From a virus: 20,492 nucleotides of DNA. The notes beneath the pieces are model-generated. The model was not told the DNA's origin, did not search any database, and was given only the letters and a program-made list of their open reading frames with translations. The stretch covers positions 1 through 20,492 of IMG/VR virus record IMGVR_UViG_3300046532_004812; one strand, given 5' to 3'. This document shows, one piece after another, positions 14,373 through 20,492 of this stretch. The first letter of the stretch is position 1. Each line of letters opens with the position of its first letter. Made by a program: the position numbers and the translations under genes.

Positions 14373-15413
14373 TTAAAGTTTTTTTAATAATTGACTGTAA
14401 TCATTTTGATACATTTTTTTTACGAGAAGTTTAAAGTCGGACTTCCGTACCCAGCCCAGCTCTTTTTCTGCTAGAGATGAGTCTCCGTGCAAAATGTCAA
14501 CTTCGGCAGGTCTGTAGAAGTCTTTGTTTATGTCAATTAATGTTGATCCATTGGTGCTATGCGTGCATTTTTCAAGAAGATTTGAGCCCGACCAGTAGTG
14601 TCCTATTTCTGCATTGAGAAGGCACTCTTCGACAAAATCTCTAATTGAGTGGGTGCGCCCAGAGCTTAGTACATAGTCTTTCGGCTTGTCTTGGTTTAGC
14701 ATTAGCCATACACCGTCTATAAAGTCTTCCGCATCGGACCAGTCTCTCTTGGCGTCAATATTGCCTAGGGACAAGGTTTTTATGGGTTCGTTTTGTTCAA
14801 TAGCTATCTTTATTGACGCAACTCCCCTTGAAATTTTTCTGGTAACAAAATCAGCTCCGCGTCTGACCCCCTCGTGGTTAAATAGCCATCCTTGAACGGC
14901 ATACATGTCGTATGAGTCTCTGTAAACCTTCACGATTTGTCTAGCGGAAACCTTGGACGCTCCATATATGCTTCTTGGTCTTGGCGGATGAGTCTCGTTT
15001 TGTGGGCAGGATATAACGTCCCCAAATTCCTCACTACTTCCGGCATTGTAATATCTGCATGCACGGCAATGTTTTTTTATGGACTCAAGTTGATATAGTA
15101 CTGACATACAGTTTGTCTCCATGTGATTAACTGGCATCTTCCAGCTATTACCGACAAACGAGTTTGCTGCAAAATTAATAAAGTAATCAGGCTGTTCTTC
15201 AGAGATAACTGATGAAGTGTTTTCTGGGTCAGTTATGTCGAGATCAATTAGTTTAAATCTGGGGTGACCTTTTAAGTGCTCAATGTTTTGGTGATTACTA
15301 ACGCTCAGCCTCCTAATGCCGCCGACCACAAAGCCGAGGTTTTTATTTAAAAGATAATCAGCCATATGGCTGCCGTCTTGACCTGTGACTCCAGTGATTA
15401 ATATTTTTTTCAT
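14373..15413 (-). CDS. gmd: GDP-mannose 4,6-dehydratase
   Basis: A 346-aa short-chain dehydrogenase/reductase enzyme converting GDP-D-mannose to GDP-4-dehydro-6-deoxy-D-mannose, the precursor of GDP-fucose, GDP-rhamnose or GDP-perosamine. The NADP-binding GVTGQDG is at 8-14 and DLDITD near 57-62. The active-site Ser/Glu is in AGSSEEFG (124-131), with the catalytic YGASK at 150-154 (Tyr150, Lys154). Further typical Gmd segments are LFNHEG at 177-182, GNIDAKRDW at 217-225 and FYRPAEVD at 299-306. The length fits the family. No GDP-fucose synthase or RMD reductase is in the window, so the next step must be done by another phage gene or the host. It follows the Nudix gene after a 30-nt gap holding a palindromic TATAAT box. 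Confidence 0.93.
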   Translation of the reverse strand: MKKILITGVTGQDGSHMADYLLNKNLGFVVGGIRRLSVSNHQNIEHLKGHPRFKLIDLDITDPENTSSVISEEQPDYFINFAANSFVGNSWKMPVNHMETNCMSVLYQLESIKKHCRACRYYNAGSSEEFGDVISCPQNETHPPRPRSIYGASKVSARQIVKVYRDSYDMYAVQGWLFNHEGVRRGADFVTRKISRGVASIKIAIEQNEPIKTLSLGNIDAKRDWSDAEDFIDGVWLMLNQDKPKDYVLSSGRTHSIRDFVEECLLNAEIGHYWSGSNLLEKCTHSTNGSTLIDINKDFYRPAEVDILHGDSSLAEKELGWVRKSDFKLLVKKMYQNDYSQLLKKL

Positions 15414-15428
15414 AGTCTATTATAGACT
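15414..15428 (-). promoter_or_regulatory. Palindromic TATAAT element 5 nt before gmd
   Basis: AGTCTATAATAGACT is a perfect 15-bp palindrome (7-bp arms, 1-nt centre) containing TATAAT, ending immediately before the gmd ATG at 15413. No -35 match lies 17 nt upstream (CTAGAT). It could be a -10-only promoter giving a leaderless mRNA, or an operator for a dimeric regulator. Confidence 0.45.
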
Positions 15429-15443
15429 GAGGAAAATAAAAAT

Positions 15444-15866
15444 CTAGGAAGAGAGAGAGTCTGAGTATCGTTGTATCACCTCAACTATGGCCTCGTCTAT
15501 TTTTCCCTGAAAGTGTGTTATAACATCCATACTGAACCATCCGTATTGGCTGTGCTCCTCGTTTAGAATTGGGCTAATGAGGGTGTTTATTTCTGCAAAA
15601 TGAATATGTAGGTTGCATTCGGAGTTTTTAATTATATCAAAAAATTTAATTCCTTCTAGTGATCTATATATTTGAGACTCCTCCCAAAGTTCTCTCTGGG
15701 CACAAATGGGGGGAGTCTCTCCGTCCTCAATCGTGCCACCAAAAAAAGACCAATAACCCCCGAAGGGAACCTTTAGCCCCCTCCAGCATTCCGAACGCTT
15801 AGCTAGAAGAATGCTATTTTGAAAGGTTAACCCAATAAAGGAAGCTTCTTTATTGGCACGACTCAC
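15444..15866 (-). CDS. Nudix hydrolase
   Basis: A 140-aa Nudix-fold pyrophosphohydrolase. The Nudix box runs from Gly44 to Ile66: GTIEDGE, seven residues, then REL and WEE (Arg58, Glu59, Glu62, Glu63), with Gln65 where Gly is usual. GYWSFFGG before the box resembles GDP-mannose mannosyl hydrolases, which commonly sit beside gmd, though those enzymes usually have an altered box. A role in clearing damaged or unwanted nucleotides next to ribonucleotide reductase is equally possible. The start is GTG at 15866, overlapping nrdA by 17 nt, with GGGGAG four nt before it. No ATG is available in the first 80 codons, so the GTG start is well supported. Confidence 0.82.
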   Translation of the reverse strand: MSRANKEASFIGLTFQNSILLAKRSECWRGLKVPFGGYWSFFGGTIEDGETPPICAQRELWEESQIYRSLEGIKFFDIIKNSECNLHIHFAEINTLISPILNEEHSQYGWFSMDVITHFQGKIDEAIVEVIQRYSDSLSS

Positions 15867-18300
15867 AGGACTCCCCGTTATTCATTGCCTCTATACTGCA
15901 AGAGCTTGGCTCCTGAGTGGGTTCAGACGTAGACTTCTCAACTTTACTTGCAGCCCTATTTCTTAGATAGTATGTGGTTTTTAGTCCAGCTTCCCAACAT
16001 GCCATATATATGTCGTTGAGATATTTTAGGGATGTTTCTTTATTATATAAATTAAAACTAACAGATTGGTCTATCCATCTTTGCCTAGCTGCATTACACT
16101 CAATAAGTTTAAGCATATCTCTATCAAATGCAGTCTTATACTTGTTTTTAATATCATCTGGTATGGCTCCGTTTAGTAGGGATAGATCTCCGTCGCAATC
16201 TTTGACTAGATTTGACATTTCTGAGTTCCATAAACCAGCCTCCTTCATGTCTTTGACGAAATGGGGGTTGGTTATATAAAAGTTTCCGGATTTATTTTCA
16301 TAAACAAACAAAACGGAAAAGTTTGGCTCTATACTTTGCTCGACTCCATTAATATAGCCAATGGTTGCAGTGGGGGCAATAGCCATAACATTAGAGTTTC
16401 TCATACCGAACTCTCCGACATGAGTGCGAACTCGAGACCACTCTTCCTTTAGGCTTTGGCCATAACCAGTTAATGGTTTTCCTGTTACTGACTCCTCTGG
16501 AACCTCTTGCTTGCCTTTGTAAACCATTAGGTTATTATAGGAATCAATGGGGAATACTCCTCCGTGCCAAAGCGAGCCTTCGTAGTTTTCATAAGCTCCT
16601 CTCTCTTCCGCTAAAAGAGAGCTTGCATAGATGGCTTGGGAGGAGTAAAATTCAAAAAAATAATTATTAAATTTAACCGCCTCATCGCTATCGATGGGGA
16701 TGTTTTTAATATGCAGAACATCATGTAGCCCCATTACCCCTAGCCCTACGGGTCTATTTCTTAGATTTGAGTTGCTAGCTTCCCTTGTGGGGTAGAAGTT
16801 GATATCAATAACATTATCAAGCATCCTTACTGCGGTATGTATTGAGCTAGTTAGCTTCTCAAAGTCAAATTCGTCATCTTCAAGGTGGTTTACTAGATTG
16901 ATTGAACCTAGATTGCAAACGGCTGTCTCTCCGATTTTGGTTTTTTCACCACTTTTATACTCTGAGGCTTTTGTGTGTAATGTAATTTCAGTGCAAAGAT
17001 TGCTGCTGTTAACCGTTCCTTGGTGTTGGTTTGTATACCTTATGTTACAAGGATCCTTAAAGGTGTTCCAAGGGTGAGATGTTTCAAATAAAACCTTGAG
17101 CATTTTTTTCCAAAGGTCTTTAGCTGGGGTTTTTCTCCAGTTTTCTATATGGCCATTTTCGGCTAAGTCGATTAAATTATTGTATCTTTCGTCAAATTCC
17201 TTGCCGAAGCAATCGTGTAACTCTGCTTCCTTGGGGTCAAAGAAATACCAGTCATCTTCATTTTGGACTCTTCTCATGAACTCATCAGGGATCCAAGAGG
17301 CTGTATTTAGGTCATGGCAGCGAAGCCTGTCGTCACCGGTGTTTCTTCTTAAGTTGAGAAACTCTTCATAGTCTAAATGCCAAGGCTCTAGATATGCACA
17401 TCCGGCACCGGGCCTTTTTCCTCCTTGGTTTACCGCTATAAGTAGGTCGTTAAATATTTTTAGCCAAGGCACTAATCCGCTAGATATGCCGTTAGTACCC
17501 TCTATGTGCGAACCAGTAGACCTAAAGGGTGTAACGTCAAGCCCGAGACCCCCTGCAAATTTGGACTTTCTTGCTTCCTGCCAAGCTCCGTCAAAGATAC
17601 CATCAATGCTGTCGTCAAATGTATTTAGGTAGCAAGAGCTAAGTTGAGAGTGGGTTGTTCCGCTGTTGAATAGCGTTGGTGTTGAGGGAGTATATAGGAG
17701 TTTGCTCATTAAGTTATAAAACTCTATAGCTTTTTCATTTTTATGCTCTTCGTTTATAGCTAGACCCATCGCCACCCTCATCCAGAACGACTGTGGGGCC
17801 TCAACAACCTTTTTGACAGACCTTATGAAATATCTATCGTAAAGAGTTTGGACCCCTAGGTACTTAAGTTTCTTGTCTCTTCTGATTTTTATAGCCTCCG
17901 ACAGCCTAATTAAATCGAAGCTAAGGAGCCTTTCATCTAGCCTATTATCCTTGACTAGCTTTTTAATGTTCTGTATGAAGCTTTTCCTGTATTGAAGCTT
18001 GAAGGTGTCGGAGTCAACCCCCTCATTGAACACCTCTTTGTAAAGGTTATTGAGTAGCAGTTGAGCTGCAGCAAAGGAGTAGTTCGGCTCTTTCTCTATC
18101 TTCTCTCTAGCTGATAGTATAAGAGCTTGATCTATCTCTTTAGTGGTAATTTTGTCGTAGAGTTGAAGTTGTGCATCTAAAACTATTTCGCTAGCTGAAA
18201 CATCTTCTATTTCCTCGCAAGCTCTTTGGGCACTCGCATTTATTTTATCTACTGTAAAGCTTTGTAATCTTCCGTTCCTCTTCTTTACTTTAATATCCAT
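15850..18300 (-). CDS. nrdA: Ribonucleotide reductase alpha subunit, class I
   Basis: An 816-aa catalytic subunit reducing ribonucleoside diphosphates. Residues 1-90 form an ATP-cone (VKKRNGRLQSFTVDKI), so dATP/ATP overall activity control is expected. Catalytic residues are all visible: Cys223 (SSCYLN), Cys436 and Glu438 (NLCTEI), Cys462 (AVCNLGSINL) and the radical-relay pair Tyr777-Tyr778 (TTYYLRNRAAS). A flexible tail ends in the redox pair Cys812/Cys815 (SCESCQ), which would accept electrons from thioredoxin or glutaredoxin. The length is typical and no intein or insertion is seen. It is preceded by its own promoter and about 58 nt of leader without a Shine-Dalgarno. The Nudix gene overlaps its 3' end. 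nrdB is not adjacent: three genes intervene. Confidence 0.95.
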   Translation of the reverse strand: MDIKVKKRNGRLQSFTVDKINASAQRACEEIEDVSASEIVLDAQLQLYDKITTKEIDQALILSAREKIEKEPNYSFAAAQLLLNNLYKEVFNEGVDSDTFKLQYRKSFIQNIKKLVKDNRLDERLLSFDLIRLSEAIKIRRDKKLKYLGVQTLYDRYFIRSVKKVVEAPQSFWMRVAMGLAINEEHKNEKAIEFYNLMSKLLYTPSTPTLFNSGTTHSQLSSCYLNTFDDSIDGIFDGAWQEARKSKFAGGLGLDVTPFRSTGSHIEGTNGISSGLVPWLKIFNDLLIAVNQGGKRPGAGCAYLEPWHLDYEEFLNLRRNTGDDRLRCHDLNTASWIPDEFMRRVQNEDDWYFFDPKEAELHDCFGKEFDERYNNLIDLAENGHIENWRKTPAKDLWKKMLKVLFETSHPWNTFKDPCNIRYTNQHQGTVNSSNLCTEITLHTKASEYKSGEKTKIGETAVCNLGSINLVNHLEDDEFDFEKLTSSIHTAVRMLDNVIDINFYPTREASNSNLRNRPVGLGVMGLHDVLHIKNIPIDSDEAVKFNNYFFEFYSSQAIYASSLLAEERGAYENYEGSLWHGGVFPIDSYNNLMVYKGKQEVPEESVTGKPLTGYGQSLKEEWSRVRTHVGEFGMRNSNVMAIAPTATIGYINGVEQSIEPNFSVLFVYENKSGNFYITNPHFVKDMKEAGLWNSEMSNLVKDCDGDLSLLNGAIPDDIKNKYKTAFDRDMLKLIECNAARQRWIDQSVSFNLYNKETSLKYLNDIYMACWEAGLKTTYYLRNRAASKVEKSTSEPTQEPSSCSIEAMNNGESCESCQ

Positions 18301-18364
18301 CGATTAGCTTTACACTTGGGGGTTAGGTTTTTTAATAAAAAAAATTCTGTAGGAGAAAGAAATA

Positions 18365-18393
18365 ATCTTAACACGTAAATTGGTGTAATGCAA
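18365..18393 (-). promoter_or_regulatory. Sigma70-like promoter for nrdA
   Basis: In the 113-nt gap between the glycosyltransferase stop (18414) and nrdA, TTGCAT (18393-18388), a 17-nt spacer and TAAGAT (18370-18365) are found. The -10 region is nearly identical to that of nrdB (GTTAAGATTATTT here, GTTAAGATGATTT there). The -35 matches consensus at only 3 of 6, so the call rests on the similarity to nrdB. The rest of the gap is AT-rich with no hairpin of note. Confidence 0.5.
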
Positions 18394-18413
18394 GACTAAA
18401 GTTTATAAGTTAT

Positions 18414-19142
18414 TCACAATTCAAATTCTCTGCGAAACGATCCCGTTTTGGTCATATTTTCTATATCTAATCTGGATTTTGAGAAATACTTAGGCCTGTC
18501 TGTTTCGAAATTGTAAATTTTTGTGAGGTTTTCATCGTGGGATACTGCGCTATACAGCTTTAGCATGTGTTTGCCAAGCAGATATTTGGGGTTAAGGGCG
18601 CAAAACCTTTCAAGCCTCCACCAGTAGTCCGTATCTCCAGAGAATCTGGTGTCATCATAGTATCCTAGGATGTCAAAGGTTTTTCTGGGAAATATAGCTA
18701 TACCCTCAGAGGAGTATACATCAAGCTTGTTTGGGTTCATCCTGTCTTTCTGGGGAGATCCGTTTTCATCTACTCTAGAGTATGTGGTTTTGAGTCCAAG
18801 TAAATCGGGGTTGGAGAATGGTTTTACAATTTCCCTAAACCTCTCCGGATCTGAGTAGTCGTCTGAGTCATGTATGGTGAAAAATCCCCAGTCTTCCCCT
18901 TTGAATTTGTATAGGGCATGGTTTCTGGTATGATAGCAACCCATGTTCTTTTTGTTTCGCAGAAGGGTTACGTTGCTAAGGGATTCATATTGCTTTGATA
19001 TATCTAGGGATCCATCGGTAGAGCAGTCGTCAACTATTACTAGATGAAAGTTCTCGTGAGTCTGGTCGAGGACACTGTGTATTGCTTTGTCTAGAAATTT
19101 TTCCCTATTATAGACAGGCATTATAACTAATATTTTTTTCAT
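18414..19142 (-). CDS. Family 2 glycosyltransferase
   Basis: A 242-aa GT2-type enzyme with an inverting GT-A fold. It opens with the standard VIMPVYNREKFLDKAI at about 6-21 and has VSVL-like HSVLDQT, then VDDCSTDGS at 37-45 with paired Asp38/Asp39, and the metal-binding DSDD at 92-95 in FTIHDSDDY. GDTDYWWRLERF near 170-180 corresponds to the acceptor-site ED region, with Asp replacing the common Glu. No membrane segment is present, so it is soluble and cytoplasmic. It begins 3 nt after the stop of the preceding glycosyltransferase. Substrates cannot be read from the sequence; the upstream WecB epimerase suggests a ManNAc-containing glycan as one option. Confidence 0.87.
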   Translation of the reverse strand: MKKILVIMPVYNREKFLDKAIHSVLDQTHENFHLVIVDDCSTDGSLDISKQYESLSNVTLLRNKKNMGCYHTRNHALYKFKGEDWGFFTIHDSDDYSDPERFREIVKPFSNPDLLGLKTTYSRVDENGSPQKDRMNPNKLDVYSSEGIAIFPRKTFDILGYYDDTRFSGDTDYWWRLERFCALNPKYLLGKHMLKLYSAVSHDENLTKIYNFETDRPKYFSKSRLDIENMTKTGSFRREFEL

Positions 19143-19145
19143 AAA

Positions 19146-19886
19146 TTAAATGTAGGGGTTAACCCTCCAGTCGTTAACCCAGCCGTCTTGGATATGACTT
19201 AGTACAACTGAGTCCCTAATCTGGGAGTGGCTGTTTGTTTTTCTGTTTTGATAGCTGGAGTAAGCATCGTCGCCATACAGATGCCCTTTTGTGGAGCCTA
19301 GGTTGGATTTTTCCCCAGTCTGGTCGGGCACATAGCTTGATATGTTGCCGTGTTTTTGGCACATATATCCAAAGTGTATATCCTCTGCATTTTCAAAGCT
19401 GATGGGCTCTTCCATGAAGAAGTATTTTAAATGATTTTTATCAAAAAACCAAGAGTGCCCGACAAGGTCAACCTCCATAAGTCCGCCTTTTCCGTTCCAG
19501 CCTACTTTGTGGTGGTTCGAGTAATTTGTTGACATTAACCTAATGCCGGAACACCCCAGAATTCCATCATGACCAGAGGTTATGGTGGACATGCAGTTTT
19601 CAAACCATTTACAGCCCGGTATAGTGTCGTCATCAAACATGGCTATATATTTTGTTTGAGCTAAAGTGGCTAGTGCAAACCTTCCAAAAAAGGAAAAATT
19701 ATGGTTAGATTGCACTACTCTATATTTGCCTTTAAGTTCTTTATTCAGATCAACCTGAGATCCGTCTTCTGGATTGTTGTACCAAATCCAAATATCTTTC
19801 GGGGGTATGGACTGGTTTTCTATTGATGAGATTTGATCCTTGAGGTAGTCCAGCCTCTTGTAGCAGGTTAAAATGGTTGTGATCAT
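19146..19886 (-). CDS. GT-A glycosyltransferase (GT2-like)
   Basis: A 246-aa glycosyltransferase. It starts ITTILTCYKRLDYLKDQI, has QSIPPKDIWIWYNN at about 25-38, and the metal-binding DDD at 85-87 in YIAMFDDDTIPG. The later FENAEDIHFGYMCQKHG segment (about 164-180) is the expected acceptor/catalytic acidic region. The combination resembles GT2-like and GT64-like enzymes; I do not assign it more closely. The ATG overlaps the WecB stop by 4 nt (ATGA), so the two are translationally coupled, implying that the sugar made by WecB is used by enzymes encoded with it. The protein ends WVNDWRVNPYI and lacks membrane segments. Confidence 0.78.
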   Translation of the reverse strand: MITTILTCYKRLDYLKDQISSIENQSIPPKDIWIWYNNPEDGSQVDLNKELKGKYRVVQSNHNFSFFGRFALATLAQTKYIAMFDDDTIPGCKWFENCMSTITSGHDGILGCSGIRLMSTNYSNHHKVGWNGKGGLMEVDLVGHSWFFDKNHLKYFFMEEPISFENAEDIHFGYMCQKHGNISSYVPDQTGEKSNLGSTKGHLYGDDAYSSYQNRKTNSHSQIRDSVVLSHIQDGWVNDWRVNPYI

Positions 19887-20492
19887 GCTTTATTTTTTGA
19901 TTGAATTATATTTTTAATTTTTAAACTAGACTGACCGTCACCATAGGGGCAGGGTTGACTAATGGTAAAATTGTTGTTAATCTTTTCAAAAATTGAAAGA
20001 AGCCCTTGGGGGTTTTCGCAAAGGTGGAGGTGTCCTGTTTTTATTCCTTCTGGGCGTTCTGTTGTTTTTCTGCAAACAATTACTTTTTTATTAAAAAACG
20101 AGCCTTCTTCTTGTAGTCCGCCACTATCGCTAATTATAAGCTTGCATCCAACTAGTATATCTAGTAGCTCGGAGTGGGGAAGGGGGCCTACTACGCTTAC
20201 GTTGGTAAGTAGATGTTTGTGTTTCTGTACATTTGGGTTTGGGTGTATTGGCAGTATGAAGTCTAGGCCTGAATTAAGGGCGGCCAGCTTATTAAGCTCA
20301 GTAAACCAACCCTCCATTTGGTGGTGATTTTCTCTTCTGTGAAGTGTCACTAGTACTTTATTGGCATATTTGCACTGATTTTTGTATGGTAATAAATTAT
20401 CCAAAACAGTATTTCCCACAACATGACATTCTCCTTTTACTTTTTCATTGATTAAATTTTGTTTAGACAGTTCTGTGGGGCATAAATTAACA
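19883..20492 (-). CDS. wecB: UDP-N-acetylglucosamine 2-epimerase, partial (N-terminus beyond window)
   Basis: The frame is open to the right edge, so about 203 C-terminal residues are present; the ATG/GTG-like codons inside (for example GTG at 20419) are not real starts. The enzyme interconverts UDP-GlcNAc and UDP-ManNAc. Family signatures are clear: LCPTELSKQNL at the edge, VVGNTVLDNLL, TLHRRENH, IHPNPNV, GPLPHSELLDIL, the UDP-binding ISDSGGLQEEG and CRKTTERPEG. These correspond to the C-terminal half of non-hydrolysing WecB-type epimerases of about 370 aa. A UDP-ManNAc dehydrogenase (WecC) is not seen, so ManNAc itself or a later product may be the transferred sugar. Its stop overlaps the next glycosyltransferase start by 4 nt. 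Confidence 0.92.
   Translation of the reverse strand, partial: VNLCPTELSKQNLINEKVKGECHVVGNTVLDNLLPYKNQCKYANKVLVTLHRRENHHQMEGWFTELNKLAALNSGLDFILPIHPNPNVQKHKHLLTNVSVVGPLPHSELLDILVGCKLIISDSGGLQEEGSFFNKKVIVCRKTTERPEGIKTGHLHLCENPQGLLSIFEKINNNFTISQPCPYGDGQSSLKIKNIIQSKNKA

Noticed and set aside
14340-14385. Long T- and A-runs at the end of gmd as a possible terminator
   Set aside because: No GC-containing stem precedes a T-run on the minus strand; the region is simply AT-rich.
19100-19120. Another GTCTATAATAG string identical to the core of the gmd promoter element
   Set aside because: It lies within the conserved PVYNRE coding segment of the GT2 gene and is explained by the codons; no start codon follows.
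1-20492. CRISPR arrays, tRNA genes, insertion sequences, attachment sites
   Set aside because: No regularly spaced repeats, cloverleaf-like segments, transposase or integrase genes were seen by eye on either strand; all gaps are shorter than about 115 nt.

Overview
The window is a compact, AT-rich stretch of a tailed double-stranded DNA phage genome (Caudoviricetes), most likely a large lytic phage of the T4-like marine type. The evidence is a UvsX/RecA-type recombinase, a DnaB-type helicase followed directly by a Toprim primase, two PD-(D/E)XK nucleases, a complete class I ribonucleotide reductase and many sugar genes. Genes are packed with 4-nt stop/start overlaps and no rRNA, tRNA or cellular housekeeping gene is seen. 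The host cannot be named from the sequence; four promoters with canonical sigma70 spacing point to a host with ordinary sigma70-like transcription. All 20 genes I accept lie on the minus strand, so the map is read from right to left.

Right part (20492 to 18414): the C-terminal part of a UDP-GlcNAc 2-epimerase and two GT-A glycosyltransferases. Middle right (18393 to 12869): a sigma70-like promoter, nrdA, a Nudix hydrolase, GDP-mannose 4,6-dehydratase (gmd), an unknown 122-aa beta-rich protein, a second promoter with the same -10 box, and nrdB. Middle (12867 to 11407): another promoter, an unknown 110-aa protein and uvsX. Middle left (11420 to 4825): six sugar-related genes without a visible break. 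They are two tandem Skp1-type GlcNAc-transferase paralogues, two further glycosyltransferases, a SAM methyltransferase and a YibB/HtrL-like domain fused to a GT-A domain. Left (4828 to 1): a small Vsr-like nuclease, an unknown 87-aa protein, a strong promoter, DnaB helicase, primase, a RecB/Cas4-like nuclease and the N-terminus of a membrane protein cut by the window edge.

The genes suggest two intertwined programmes. One makes dNTPs and copies and recombines DNA (NrdA/NrdB, UvsX, helicase, primase, nucleases). The other makes activated sugars (WecB, Gmd, perhaps Nudix) and transfers and methylates them. The sugar cassette sits inside the recombination/replication gene run, and overlapping ends suggest co-transcription. 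Its acceptor (virion protein, host surface glycan or phage DNA) cannot be decided from the sequence.

Points of most interest: the glycosylation cassette between uvsX and the helicase; the tandem GlcNAc-transferase pair with a shared C-terminal extension; a NrdB with valine where the radical tyrosine should be (class Ic-like); matched promoters for nrdA and nrdB; and -10-like boxes only 5-6 nt before several start codons, which would give leaderless mRNAs. No intergenic gap exceeds about 115 bases, and no factor-independent terminator was found.
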